A program made the translations under genes and the position numbers. Below, in pieces: positions 46,757-61,111 of a stretch of 64,000 nt of DNA. The notes under the pieces were generated by a model, which had not been told where the DNA came from, made no database searches, and saw only the letters and a list, made by a program, of their open reading frames with translations. The first letter of the stretch is position 1. Each line of letters opens with the position of its first letter. This DNA comes from Microbacterium sp. LKL04 (GTDB taxonomy: Bacteria > Actinomycetota > Actinomycetes > Actinomycetales > Microbacteriaceae): positions 1,984,001-2,048,000 of the forward strand of contig NZ_LT627736.1 of the NCBI RefSeq assembly GCF_900102005.1. Reading direction: 5' to 3'.

Positions 46757-47365
46757 TCAGCCCGCCGCCGGCCAGACGGCCTCGGCGACACCGTCGGCAT
46801 AGCCCGCCGGGTGCCATGCCCGCTGCGAGGTCGACACCCACCGGTCGCCACCGGCCTCGATCGTCTCGATGAGGTCGCCGTCGGTGCGCGTGCAGCGGAC
46901 CCGGCCGTCGGCGTCGCCGCACGTGTACTTCTTGGCGGGCAGCGCAGCCGCTGCGACAGCCCCGGCATCCGTCGGCACGGTCGCGACCGTCGTGGAGATC
47001 TCTCCCTCGTCCGAGGTCCACCGGCACGTCACGACGACCGCCGGCTCGAGGGCTGCCACGAGTTCCTCCGCCGTCGAGACGGGCGGGTCGGTCGATTCGG
47101 CGAGCTCGGCGCCGTCCGTCCAGCGCAGTCCTGCCCAGGATGGCTCGTTGTAGAGATCGCGGCATGTACGCGGGCCATCGCTCGCTGCGCCGGACGCCGC
47201 CGGCGCGGGCTCCCCCGTGGGCTGTGCACCGCCTGCCTGGGCGATCCACTGCGTCGCCGCGGGGAACAGGGGGAAGGCGAGGACCAGCAGCGTCACGACG
47301 ACCGCCGCACTGACCACCCCGACGAACCATGCGAAAACCGCGTTCCGCCCTGCGACCCGTGCCAT
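46757..47365 (-). CDS. Membrane-anchored exported protein, paralogue of 46147 gene
   Basis: 202 aa from ATG 47365 (MARVAGRNAVFAWFVGVV); the longer frame runs into the rpoC terminator. One N-terminal helix (about residues 9-35) instead of a lipobox, then an extracellular domain with paired Cys (PRTCRDLYN, VVTCRWTSD, YTCGDADGRVRC). The C-terminus is shared with the convergent neighbour, indicating an inverted duplication. Confidence 0.8.
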   Translation of the reverse strand: MARVAGRNAVFAWFVGVVSAAVVVTLLVLAFPLFPAATQWIAQAGGAQPTGEPAPAASGAASDGPRTCRDLYNEPSWAGLRWTDGAELAESTDPPVSTAEELVAALEPAVVVTCRWTSDEGEISTTVATVPTDAGAVAAAALPAKKYTCGDADGRVRCTRTDGDLIETIEAGGDRWVSTSQRAWHPAGYADGVAEAVWPAAG

Positions 47366-47411
47366 GCGTCCCACGGTAGCGGCGCCAAGACGATGTCTTG
47401 CTACGGCAACG

Positions 47412-47448
47412 CCGAAGGCCCCCGGGAACATGTCCCGGGGGCCTTCGG
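47412..47448 (-). terminator. Terminator of rpoBC
   Basis: Perfect 16-bp stem CCGAAGGCCCCCGGGA (47412-47427) with 47433-47448, 5-nt loop, 101 bp after the rpoC stop. Confidence 0.85.
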
Positions 47449-47549
47449 TCAGACGTTCACACGCTGGGTCAGTTGCTCTCACGACTTCGTCGTTCGACAA
47501 CTTCAATCGGTTCGGCCGAGCGAGCAAGCTCGCTCGTCTCTCACCTCAA

Positions 47550-51425
<3,876 letters not shown>

Positions 51426-51466
51426 TGATTCTCCTGTGTCGGAATTCTGTTCGTTGCCGGTACGGG

Positions 51467-54400
51467 TCAGATCTCGTCGATCGACGTCGACTCGAACCGG
51501 GTGGAGATGTTGATGCCGAGCTCTTCCGCAGCGCGGAAGGCCTCGTCGTCACTGTCACGCAGGTTCACCTCGGTGCCGTCGGCCGAAAGGACCTCGACGT
51601 TCAGGCAGAGGGACTGCATCTCCTTCATGAGGACCTTGAACGACTCCGGGATGCCGGGCTCCTGGATGTTCTCGCCCTTGACGATCGCTTCGTAGACCTT
51701 GACGCGGCCCACGATGTCGTCGGACTTGATCGTCAGCAGCTCCTGCAGCGCGTATGCGGCGCCGTAGGCCTCGAGCGCCCAGACCTCCATCTCACCGAAG
51801 CGCTGGCCACCGAACTGGGCCTTACCGCCGAGCGGCTGCTGGGTGATCATCGAGTAGGGGCCCGTCGAGCGTGCGTGGATCTTGTCGTCGACAAGGTGGT
51901 GCAGCTTCAGGATGTACATGTAACCGACCGAGATGCCGGCCGGGAACGGCTCACCCGAGCGGCCGTCGAACAGCTTCGCCTTGCCGGAGCTGTCGATCAG
52001 ACGCTCTCCGTCGCGGGTCAGGTTCGTCGAGTCGAGGAGACCTGCGATCTCCTCCTCGAATGCGCCGTCGAACACCGGGGTGGCGACCTTCGTGCCGGGA
52101 GCGGCCTCGCGAGCCTGCTCGGGGAGCTTGGCAGCCCACTCCGGCGAACCGTCGACCTTCCAGCCCTGCTTGGCGACCCATCCGAGGTGGGTCTCGAGGA
52201 CCTGGCCGAAGTTCATTCGACCGGGGATGCCGAGCGGGTTGAGCACCACGTCGACCGGGGTGCCGTCCGCGAGGAAGGGCATGTCCTCGACGGGGAGGAT
52301 CTTCGCGATGACACCCTTGTTGCCGTGGCGGCCGGCGAGCTTGTCACCCGCGGTGATCTTGCGCTTCTGGGCGATGTAGACCACGACGCGGCGGTTGACG
52401 CCCGAGCCGAGCTCGTCGTCGCCGTCCTCGGCGTTGAACTCCTTGACGGCGATGATCGTGCCCTGCTCACCGTGGGGCACCTTCAGCGAGGTGTCGCGGA
52501 CTTCGCGGCTCTTCTCGTTGAAGATCGCGCGGAGCAGGCGCTCCTCGGCCGAGAGCTCGGTCTCACCCTTGGGCGTGACCTTGCCGACGAGGATGTCGCC
52601 GGGGCGGACCTCGGCACCGATGCGGATGATGCCGCGCTCGTCGAGGTCCTTCAGCAGGTCGGGGCTGACGTTGGGGAGGTCACGGGTGATCTCCTCCTTG
52701 CCCAGCTTGGTGTCGCGGGCGTCGACCTCGTACTCCTCGATGTGGATCGAGGAGAGGGTGTCGTTCTTGACGAGCTCCTGGCTGAGGATGATGGCGTCCT
52801 CGAAGTTGTGACCCTCCCACGTCATGAACGCGACGAGGAGATTCTTGCCGAGGGCGAGCTCGCCGTCCTCGGTGGCGGGACCGTCGGCGATGACCTCGCC
52901 GACCTCGACGCGCTCACCGGCCGAGACCACGACGCGCTGGTTGTACGACGTGCCCTGGTTGGAGCGGTCGAACTTGCGGAGGAAGTAGTCCTGCGTGCCA
53001 CCCTCGTCGAGCTGGACGGTGACGACGTCCGCCGAGACCTCGGAGACGACACCGGCCTTCTGCGCGGTGATGACGTCACCCGCGTCGATGGCGGCGTAGC
53101 CCTCCATACCGGTACCGACGATCGGCGACTCGCTGCGCAGCAGCGGGACGGCCTGACGCTGCATGTTCGCACCCATGAGGGCGCGGTTCGCGTCGTCGTG
53201 CTCGAGGAAGGGGATGAGCGAGGTCGCGACCGACACCATCTGGCGCGGCGAGACATCCATGTAGCCAATCTCGTCGACCGGGAACAGGTCGACCTCGCCA
53301 CCCTGGCCGCGGCGGGCCAGGATGCGGTCGTTGACGAACGTGCCGTCGGCGTTGAGCTCGACACCGGCCTGCGCCACGACGTAGTCGGCCTCTTCGGCCG
53401 CCGTGAGGTAGTCGATCTGGTCGGTGACCTTGTTGCCCACCACGCGGCGGTACGGCGTCTCGATGAAGCCGAACGCGTTGATGCGCGCGAACGATGCGAG
53501 CGAGCCGATCAGACCGATGTTCGGGCCTTCCGGCGTCTCGATCGGGCACATGCGGCCGTAGTGCGACGGGTGGACGTCACGGACCTCGACGCCGGCACGC
53601 TCACGCGAGAGACCACCGGGGCCGAGCGCCGAGAGGCGACGCTTGTGGGTCAGACCCGCGAGCGGGTTGTTCTGGTCCATGAACTGCGACAGCTGCGAGG
53701 TTCCGAAGAACTCCTTGATCGCGGCCACGACGGGGCGGACGTTGATCAGGGTCTGCGGCGTGATCGCCTCGATGTCCTGCGTGGTCATGCGCTCGCGGAC
53801 GACGCGCTCCATGCGGGACAGACCGGTGCGGACCTGGTTCTGGATGAGCTCGCCGACGGCGCGGATGCGACGGTTGCCGAAGTTGTCGATGTCGTCGACG
53901 TCCAGGCGGATCTCCGCAGCCTTGCCGCCGCGGGTGCCGTCGTAGCTGACGTCGCCGCGGTGGAGGCGCACGAGGTACTTGATCGTCGCGACGATGTCCT
54001 CGACGGTCAGGACCGAGTCGCTCAGCTGCTTGTCGATGCCGAGCTTCTGGTTGATCTTGTACCGACCGACCTTGGCCAGGTCGTAGCGCTTCGGGTTGAA
54101 GTAGAAGTTGTCGAGCAGCGCGCGGGCGGCCTCGGCGGCGACCTGCTCGCCCGGACGGAGCTTGCGGTAGATGTCGCGGAGCGCGTCCTCCTTGGTGAGG
54201 ATCGTGTCCTTCTCGAGGGTCTCCTCGATCGAGCTGAAGCCCGCGAACTCCTGCATGATGTCTTCGGTCGTCAGGCCGAGAGCCTTGAGGAAGACGGTGA
54301 CCGACTGCTTGCGCTTGCGGTCGATGCGCACGCCCACCTGGTCGCGCTTGTCGATCTCGAACTCGAGCCACGCACCGCGGCTGGGGATGACGCGCGCCGA

Positions 54401-54964
54401 GACGATGTCCTTGTCGGACGTCTTGTCGGGGGTCTTGTCGAAGTAGACACCGGGCGAACGGACGAGCTGCGAGACGACGACGCGCTCGGTGCCGTTGATG
54501 ATGAAGGTGCCTCGCGCGGTCTGGAGCGGGAAGTCGCCCATGAAGACCGTCTGCGTCTTGATCTCACCCGTGAGGTGGTTCATGAACTCGGCCTCGACGT
54601 AGAGCGGGGCGGCGTAGGTCTTGCCGCGCTCCTTGCACTCCTCGATGGAGTACTTCTCGGGCTCGAGGTAGGGGTTCGTGAACGAGAGCTGCATCGTCTC
54701 GCCCAGGTCCTCGATCGGCGAGATCTCCTCGAAGATCTCCTCGAGGCCGCTGATCTCGGGGACATCGGTGCGCCCGGCGGCCTGCGCCTCGGCGACGCGT
54801 GCCTTCCATGCCTCGTTGCCGACGAGCCAGTCGAACGACTCGGTCTGCAGCGCGAGGAGGTCAGGAACCTCCAGCGTGTCGGAGATCTTGGCGAACGAGA
54901 GGCGGGATGCTCCGCGGCCGTTCTTGATGGTGGTGGTGGAAGTTGCGTTGCGCGCAGCAGCCAA
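51467..54964 (-). CDS. rpoB: RNA polymerase beta subunit
   Basis: 1165 aa from TTG 54964 with a strong GGAGGTAA site. The rifampicin region reads [20 protein letters not shown] and RLSALGPGG, that is, the sensitive-type Asp, His and Ser. [12 protein letters not shown] and [12 protein letters not shown] are conserved. Complete. Confidence 0.99.
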   Translation of the reverse strand: MAAARNATSTTTIKNGRGASRLSFAKISDTLEVPDLLALQTESFDWLVGNEAWKARVAEAQAAGRTDVPEISGLEEIFEEISPIEDLGETMQLSFTNPYLEPEKYSIEECKERGKTYAAPLYVEAEFMNHLTGEIKTQTVFMGDFPLQTARGTFIINGTERVVVSQLVRSPGVYFDKTPDKTSDKDIVSARVIPSRGAWLEFEIDKRDQVGVRIDRKRKQSVTVFLKALGLTTEDIMQEFAGFSSIEETLEKDTILTKEDALRDIYRKLRPGEQVAAEAARALLDNFYFNPKRYDLAKVGRYKINQKLGIDKQLSDSVLTVEDIVATIKYLVRLHRGDVSYDGTRGGKAAEIRLDVDDIDNFGNRRIRAVGELIQNQVRTGLSRMERVVRERMTTQDIEAITPQTLINVRPVVAAIKEFFGTSQLSQFMDQNNPLAGLTHKRRLSALGPGGLSRERAGVEVRDVHPSHYGRMCPIETPEGPNIGLIGSLASFARINAFGFIETPYRRVVGNKVTDQIDYLTAAEEADYVVAQAGVELNADGTFVNDRILARRGQGGEVDLFPVDEIGYMDVSPRQMVSVATSLIPFLEHDDANRALMGANMQRQAVPLLRSESPIVGTGMEGYAAIDAGDVITAQKAGVVSEVSADVVTVQLDEGGTQDYFLRKFDRSNQGTSYNQRVVVSAGERVEVGEVIADGPATEDGELALGKNLLVAFMTWEGHNFEDAIILSQELVKNDTLSSIHIEEYEVDARDTKLGKEEITRDLPNVSPDLLKDLDERGIIRIGAEVRPGDILVGKVTPKGETELSAEERLLRAIFNEKSREVRDTSLKVPHGEQGTIIAVKEFNAEDGDDELGSGVNRRVVVYIAQKRKITAGDKLAGRHGNKGVIAKILPVEDMPFLADGTPVDVVLNPLGIPGRMNFGQVLETHLGWVAKQGWKVDGSPEWAAKLPEQAREAAPGTKVATPVFDGAFEEEIAGLLDSTNLTRDGERLIDSSGKAKLFDGRSGEPFPAGISVGYMYILKLHHLVDDKIHARSTGPYSMITQQPLGGKAQFGGQRFGEMEVWALEAYGAAYALQELLTIKSDDIVGRVKVYEAIVKGENIQEPGIPESFKVLMKEMQSLCLNVEVLSADGTEVNLRDSDDEAFRAAEELGINISTRFESTSIDEI

Positions 54965-55121
54965 GGGAATTACCTCCGTGAGCCCGGGGAGGGCTGGTTT
55001 TCCTTGTCGTCAGGTGGAGTACTCCCGTCCACGCCTGCGGCGCGCGCCGACGGAGACCGCCGGGGGCGCAGGCACAAGCCGACCACCATATGAGGGCAAG
55101 TAGAGGGGAGCGCAACTACCC

Positions 55122-55150
55122 ACTATAGGACGCGCGACGCGCCGTGTCCA
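55122..55150 (-). promoter_or_regulatory. Predicted promoter of rpoBC
   Basis: -35 TGGACA (55150-55145), 17-bp spacer, -10 TATAGT (55127-55122) on the minus strand. Close to consensus. Start near 55115, leader about 150 nt. Confidence 0.8.
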
Positions 55151-55217
55151 GTCGGATCGTTGACGAGTTCGGCAGGCTGCGGTATAACTCGCGGGCGACC
55201 GTCAGACCCGCTGCCGC

Positions 55218-55805
55218 TCAGACCCACTGCCAGGTCACGAGGACCGACTGCGCGAGGGCGTCGCGCTCCGCCTGCGGCTTCTCGGCGTCCGAGGCGAACG
55301 TGACGATATAGGTCTGGCCGGCGTTGACGAGGTAGAACTGGTCGATCACGTAGGGGGTCCCACCCTGCTCGACGCGTGCGGTGAGGTGCGCCGACTCCGA
55401 GCCGGCGGCCGTGACGCGGTCCAACGCCTGGACGTCCGACGCCCCGGCCTCTTCGAGCTGGGCGACCCCGGCCTCCTCGACCTGCTCGGAGGTCACCTCT
55501 CCCCCGGGGGAGACCAGGATGTTGACGTTGTCGCGGTAGCCGTCCTCGATGGTCAGGTCGGCGGCGAAGGTCGTCTCGTCGAAGCCTTCCGGTGCGCCGT
55601 CGGGGAACCCCCACCCGTCGGGGAGGGTGAGCGTGTACTGCTCTGCCGTGATGGTGTCGCCGGCGGCCGGGCTGAATTCGGCTCCCGTGTCGGGCGCCGG
55701 CGTCTCGACGGCCGAGGTCTCGGGAGCCTGCGTGGGGGCCGCGCACCCGGTCAGGGCCAGTCCGGTCAGAAGGACGAGGACGAGGGAGGCACGACGGCGG
55801 GACAT
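55218..55805 (-). CDS. Exported lipoprotein
   Basis: 195 aa from ATG 55805 (MSRRRASLVLVLLTGLALTG). Signal peptide with lipobox LTGC, a Thr/Ala/Pro linker, and a beta domain including YTLTLPDGWGFPDG and a C-terminal TYIVTFASDAEKP, similar in shape to LpqN/DUF1795-like substrate-binding folds. Function unknown. Confidence 0.8.
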   Translation of the reverse strand: MSRRRASLVLVLLTGLALTGCAAPTQAPETSAVETPAPDTGAEFSPAAGDTITAEQYTLTLPDGWGFPDGAPEGFDETTFAADLTIEDGYRDNVNILVSPGGEVTSEQVEEAGVAQLEEAGASDVQALDRVTAAGSESAHLTARVEQGGTPYVIDQFYLVNAGQTYIVTFASDAEKPQAERDALAQSVLVTWQWV

Positions 55806-55831
55806 ACCGCCAACGTACGCGGCGCGGTCGG

Positions 55832-57370
55832 TCACGGCCCGGGGCTTGCGCTCCGCAGCAGAAGATGCGAGCCCGGTCTCGCCTGCGCGAGCGCCGCCCG
55901 ACCCGCAGCGGTGACGACGGCGATGACGGGGTATCCGCCGGTCACAGGGCCGTCCGGCCCGAGGATCACGGGACGCCCGTCCGGCGGGACCTGGACGGCG
56001 CCGGGCAGCATCCCCTCGCTCGGGAGCTCTCGGGCCGCGGCATCCGTGGTCCGTTCCAGCGGAGGACCGTCGAGCCGGATGCCGACGCGATCCGCTCTCG
56101 CGTCGACGACCCACCGGGTGGCCGGGAACGCCCGCCGCGCGGCGGGCGTGAACCAGTCGCCCCGGGGGCCGGCGGCGACCTCGACCACGAGCACGTCGGG
56201 CGGTGTCCACGGCCAGGAGTCGACGGGCGGGACGGGATGCCGCGCGGCATCCGCCGTCGCGACCTCGTCGCCCGCGCGCAGCGGGTCCGGTCCGATACCC
56301 GCGAGCGTGTCGGTCGCGGCGGAGCCGAGCGCGGCGGGTGCGGCGACACCGCCACGAACGGCGAGGACGACGCGGACGCCGGCGCGAGCGGTCCCGATCG
56401 CGAGCTCGGTGCCGGCGGGCCACCGGACCGGGCGGTACGGGTCGACCTCGCGTCCCGCCACGTGGAGCGGCGCCCACGCCCCGGTCGCCGCGATCCACAG
56501 GTCGCGCCGCGCCGTCGCTCGGAAACCACCGAGGGCGATCTCGAGGCCCGCGGCACCGGGCGCGTTGCCGACGAGCCGGTTCGCCGCGGCGAACGCGGGC
56601 AGGTCCGCCGCGCCCGAGCGGGCGACGCCGTCGGCGAGACGTCCCGGGCGGCCGGCATCCTGCACCGTCGCGAGCGCGCCCGGATCGGTGACGGTGAACG
56701 CGGCAGGCGCGGCCGACGCGGCGGACGACGGGACGCGGACGATCGACTGCGCGGCAGTCCGGCGGAACCGCACCCTCGTACCCGGACGCAGCAACACGGG
56801 ACGGCGCGCAGCGGGATCGAACAGGGTCGCGCCCGTCGTGCCGATGAGCTGCCATCCGCCCGGGGTCTCCCGGGGATACGCGCCGGAGAACCGGCCGGCG
56901 AGCGCGACCGCGCCCTGCGGCACGCGCGTCCGCGGCGTCGCACGGCGGGGCACGTCGAGGTCCCAGTCGTCGCTCACGAGGTAGCCGAACCCCGGGGCGA
57001 AGCCCGTGAAGGCGACCGTCCAGCGTGCCGCGAGGTGTCGCGCGACGAGCTGCTCCGCCGACAGGCCGAGGAGGGATGCCGTCTCGGCGAGGTCCGCGCC
57101 GTCGTACACGACCGGCACCTCGACCTCCTCCGGTGCGGTCCCGGCCTCCGCCGGGACGCGGGGCGCGGCATCCGCCGCCGTGATCCAGGCGCGGGCCGCC
57201 GTCAGCGGCAGGACCGCGGGATCGACGTGGACGAGCACCGTGCGCGCCGCGGGAACTAGATCGACGACCCCCGCGGGGCGCGTCCCGGCCAGGCGGGCGT
57301 GCAGATCCAGGACGTCGGCGAGCGCGTCGACCTCGACGAGCAGGGCGGTGTCGCCGAACGGCAGGATCAC
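55832..57370 (-). CDS. 5-oxoprolinase subunits B and C, fused
   Basis: 512 aa from GTG 57370, which overlaps the pxpA stop by four bases (GTGA). Residues 1-205 match PxpB (carboxyltransferase domain 1; FTGFAPGFGYLV, PRRATPRTRVPQGAVALAG). The rest matches PxpC (domain 2; VTDPGALATVQDAGRPG, LEIALGG, SEGMLPGAVQVPPDGRPVI). With PxpA it opens 5-oxoproline to glutamate using ATP. The two subunits are separate in Bacillus subtilis; fusion is known in actinobacteria. Confidence 0.93.
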   Translation of the reverse strand: MILPFGDTALLVEVDALADVLDLHARLAGTRPAGVVDLVPAARTVLVHVDPAVLPLTAARAWITAADAAPRVPAEAGTAPEEVEVPVVYDGADLAETASLLGLSAEQLVARHLAARWTVAFTGFAPGFGYLVSDDWDLDVPRRATPRTRVPQGAVALAGRFSGAYPRETPGGWQLIGTTGATLFDPAARRPVLLRPGTRVRFRRTAAQSIVRVPSSAASAAPAAFTVTDPGALATVQDAGRPGRLADGVARSGAADLPAFAAANRLVGNAPGAAGLEIALGGFRATARRDLWIAATGAWAPLHVAGREVDPYRPVRWPAGTELAIGTARAGVRVVLAVRGGVAAPAALGSAATDTLAGIGPDPLRAGDEVATADAARHPVPPVDSWPWTPPDVLVVEVAAGPRGDWFTPAARRAFPATRWVVDARADRVGIRLDGPPLERTTDAAARELPSEGMLPGAVQVPPDGRPVILGPDGPVTGGYPVIAVVTAAGRAALAQARPGSHLLLRSASPGP

Positions 57371-58122
57371 CACGGGGCGCGCACCGCGATCCCCGCCGCG
57401 TCGAGCGCCGCGCGGACCGCCCGCGTCATCGCGACCGAGCCGGCGGTGTCGCCGTGGAGGCACAGGGATGCCGCATCCACCCGGATCGTCGAGCCGTCGA
57501 CGGCGTCGACCCGCCCCTCCCGGACGAGGGACACGGCGCGCTCCGCGACGAGGTCGGGGTCGTGCAGCAGAGCGCCCGGTTCCGTCCGCGGGACGAGCCC
57601 ACCCGAAGGGAGGTAGCCACGGTCGAGGAAGGCCTCGACGAAGAAGGGGATGCCGCGACTCGCCGCGAACGCGGCGATCTCCCCCGGCATCCCGAGGAGG
57701 GGCACGGGTCTGCCGAGATCGGCGGAGACATCGGCGACGGCGTCCGCGACGGCGAGCGCGGTCTCGGGATCGGCCGTGACGGCGTGGTAGAGCGCGCCGT
57801 GCGGCTTCACGTAGCGGAGGTCGGCTCCGGCGCGGAGGAGCGCGGCGATCTGCTCCCGCACCTGATCGCGCAGGAGAGCCGGCGCCACGGCGAGCGCGAC
57901 GCGGCCGAACCCGGCGCGGTCCACGAAGGAGGGGTGGGCCCCCACGGCGACGCCCTGGGCCGTCGCGCGGCGGACGGCATCCGTCATCGAGGCGGCGTCA
58001 CCCGCATGACCTCCGCAGGCCACGGACGCACTCGAGACCACCGCGAACATCGCCTCGTCGTCGGCGGTCGGCACACCGTCGACCGTCTCGCCGAGGTCCG
58101 CGTTCAGGTCGATCGACGCCAT
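57367..58122 (-). CDS. pxpA: 5-oxoprolinase subunit A (LamB/YcsF family)
   Basis: 251 aa. MASIDLNADLGETVDGVPT, SVACGGHAGD, VGAHPSFVDRAGFGR and YVKPHGALYHAV are the family signature, including the metal-binding Asp/His residues. First gene of a two-gene operon. No permease is adjacent. Confidence 0.95.
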   Translation of the reverse strand: MASIDLNADLGETVDGVPTADDEAMFAVVSSASVACGGHAGDAASMTDAVRRATAQGVAVGAHPSFVDRAGFGRVALAVAPALLRDQVREQIAALLRAGADLRYVKPHGALYHAVTADPETALAVADAVADVSADLGRPVPLLGMPGEIAAFAASRGIPFFVEAFLDRGYLPSGGLVPRTEPGALLHDPDLVAERAVSLVREGRVDAVDGSTIRVDAASLCLHGDTAGSVAMTRAVRAALDAAGIAVRAPW

Positions 58123-58204
58123 GAGGCCACGGTACCGGCGGGGCAGGATGAACGGTGGAGGAAGGATCCGTCAAGCGCTGGTCGGCTCCGGACTCGGACC
58201 GTAG

Positions 58205-59089
<885 letters not shown>

Positions 59090-59113
59090 CTCGCGTCGAG
59101 GGGATGCCGGGGT

Positions 59114-60061
59114 TCAGCCGGCGACGATCGCCTCGGGGATGCGTGCGCGCATGACGGCGAGCGCGTCGGCGCTGTGGTCGACGAGCACGGCGTCGCGCCC
59201 GAGGGCGTCGGCGACCGCGCCCGTCGTCCCGGAGCCCGCGAACAGGTCGAGGATCCGGTCCCCCGGCCGGCTCGACGCCTGGACGATGCGACGCAGGATC
59301 CCCTCGGGCTTCTGCGTCGGGTAGCCGGTTTTCTCCCGCCCGGAAGTGGGAACGATCGTGTGCCACCAGACATCGGTCGGCAGCTTGCCGCGCGCCGCCT
59401 TCTCGGGCGTCACGAGACCGGGAGCCATGTACGGCTCTCGGTCCACGGCATCCGAGTCGAAGAAGTAGGCCGACGGATCCTTGACGTAGACGAGGATCGT
59501 GTCGTGCTTGCTCGGCCAGCGCTTGCGCGACTTCGCGCCGTAGTCGTACGCCCAGATCAGCTCGTTGAGGAAGCACTCGCGGCCGAAGACGGCGTCGAGC
59601 ATGACCTTCGCGTAATGCGCCTCGCGGTAGTCGAGGTGCAGGTACAGCGTGCCGTCGTCCTGCAGCAGCCGCCACGCCTCGCGCAGGCGCGGCTCGAGGA
59701 AGCCCCAGTAGTCGTCGAACCGGTCGTCGTACAGCTTCAGCGCGCCGCGCGTGCGGGCGTAGGACGTGCCGCGGAACCCGCCCTTCACCGGGCCGGCCGG
59801 TGGCGTCGGGGCGTCGGGATCGGGTACGAGGTGTTCGGTATTCAGTCCCGCCGCTGCAAGCGCCGGGACGGGAAGTCGGGGATCCGCCGATGCGGGCGGT
59901 GCGGCACCCGCTGCGGACTGAATACGGACCGCGGACTCGATCGCCCGCTCCTGCGTCCGGCCGGTGTTGAACGGCGGATCGAGGTAGACGAGCGCGAACG
60001 AGGCGTCCGGCAGGCGCCGGGCGACCTCGAGGTTGTCGCCGAGATGGATCTCGACGGTCAC
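59114..60061 (-). CDS. Solitary DNA methyltransferase, beta-class (amino-methyltransferase)
   Basis: 315 aa from GTG 60061. Motif order is IV first (VYLDPPFNTG near residue 30), a central target-recognition region, then motif I near the C-terminus (DLFAGSGTTGAVA). This order is that of beta-class N6-adenine or N4-cytosine enzymes such as CcrM/HinfI. No restriction gene is present, so a regulatory or housekeeping role is possible. The start overlaps the lipoate-ligase stop by four bases (GTGA). The target sequence cannot be predicted. Confidence 0.9.
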   Translation of the reverse strand: MTVEIHLGDNLEVARRLPDASFALVYLDPPFNTGRTQERAIESAVRIQSAAGAAPPASADPRLPVPALAAAGLNTEHLVPDPDAPTPPAGPVKGGFRGTSYARTRGALKLYDDRFDDYWGFLEPRLREAWRLLQDDGTLYLHLDYREAHYAKVMLDAVFGRECFLNELIWAYDYGAKSRKRWPSKHDTILVYVKDPSAYFFDSDAVDREPYMAPGLVTPEKAARGKLPTDVWWHTIVPTSGREKTGYPTQKPEGILRRIVQASSRPGDRILDLFAGSGTTGAVADALGRDAVLVDHSADALAVMRARIPEAIVAG

Positions 60062-61107
60062 GGGACGCGGCGCAGCCAGGCGTCCGTCGAGAACTTCGAC
60101 TCGACGAGCGCCTCGGCCTCGGCGTACTCCTCCTCCGAGATCGATCCCGCCTTCGCGCCGTAGAGCGAGGTGAACGTCTCGATGAAGCGTTCAATGATGT
60201 CGGCGCGGGCCATTCCGGTCTGGCTGCGGAGCGGATCGACGCGCTTCGCGGCAGACGCCGTGCCCTTGTCGGAGAGCTTCTCTCGTCCGATGCGCAGGAC
60301 CTCGGTCAGCACCTGGCCGTCCATGTCGTAGCTGAGCGTCGCGTGGTGCAGCACTCCCCCGTTGGCGAGTCGCTTCTGCGCGGCGCCACCGATCTTGCCC
60401 TTCGACGAGGCGATGTCGTTGAGCGGCTGGTAGGTCGCGTCGATGCCGAGCGAGCGCAGCGCATGCAGCACCCAGTCGTCGAGGAAGGCGTAGGAGTCCG
60501 CGAACGTCATGCCCGATACGAGGGATGCCGGCACGTACAGCGAATAGGTGACGATCGAGTTCGCGGCCATCATCATCGCGCCGCCGCCCGAGATCCGCCG
60601 GACGACCTGGAACCCGTGCTTCGCGGCACCCTCGGGGTCGACCTCGTTGCGGTAGGACTGGAACGAGCCGATGACGACGGCGGACTCGTTCCACTCCCAG
60701 ATGCGCAGGGTCGGGTTGCGTCGCCCGTCGCCGACGCGGGTGGTCAGCACCTCGTCGAGGGCGAGGTTCATCGCGGGCGAGACGGCCTTCTCGTGGACGA
60801 CCTCCCACTCGAACTCCGCCCACCCGGGCGCGACGATGAGCGCGCGACGGACCGCGGTCCCGACGGCCTCTGGCGTGAACCCGAGCAGCTGCGCGCCCTC
60901 GGGGAGCGCCCCGCGGACGGCGGCGGCGATCGTCGCGACGTCGGCCTCGGTCGGGAGCCCGGTCACCGCCGCGTCGATGTCGGCGAGCGCGTCGTCGGGT
61001 TCGAGGAAGAAGTCGCCCGCGAGATGGAAGTCCGCGATGCGGCCGTCCTCCACCTCGAGGTCGACGACGACCAGCTTGCCGCCAGGGACCTTGTACTCGC
61101 CGTGCAT
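60058..61107 (-). CDS. Lipoate-protein ligase with N-terminal accessory domain
   Basis: 349 aa from ATG 61107 (MHGEYKVPGGKLVVVDLEVE). Residues 1-90 resemble the small accessory domain that in E. coli LplA is C-terminal. Residues 100-349 hold the catalytic domain: NPTLRIWEWNESAVVIGSFQ, VVRRISGGGAMMMAANSIVT and KGKIGGAAQKRLANGGVLHH with the catalytic-type Lys. Attaches lipoate or octanoate to 2-oxoacid dehydrogenases and GcvH. The domain order is permuted compared with E. coli. Confidence 0.92.
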   Translation of the reverse strand: MHGEYKVPGGKLVVVDLEVEDGRIADFHLAGDFFLEPDDALADIDAAVTGLPTEADVATIAAAVRGALPEGAQLLGFTPEAVGTAVRRALIVAPGWAEFEWEVVHEKAVSPAMNLALDEVLTTRVGDGRRNPTLRIWEWNESAVVIGSFQSYRNEVDPEGAAKHGFQVVRRISGGGAMMMAANSIVTYSLYVPASLVSGMTFADSYAFLDDWVLHALRSLGIDATYQPLNDIASSKGKIGGAAQKRLANGGVLHHATLSYDMDGQVLTEVLRIGREKLSDKGTASAAKRVDPLRSQTGMARADIIERFIETFTSLYGAKAGSISEEEYAEAEALVESKFSTDAWLRRVP

Positions 61108-61111
61108 GGTC

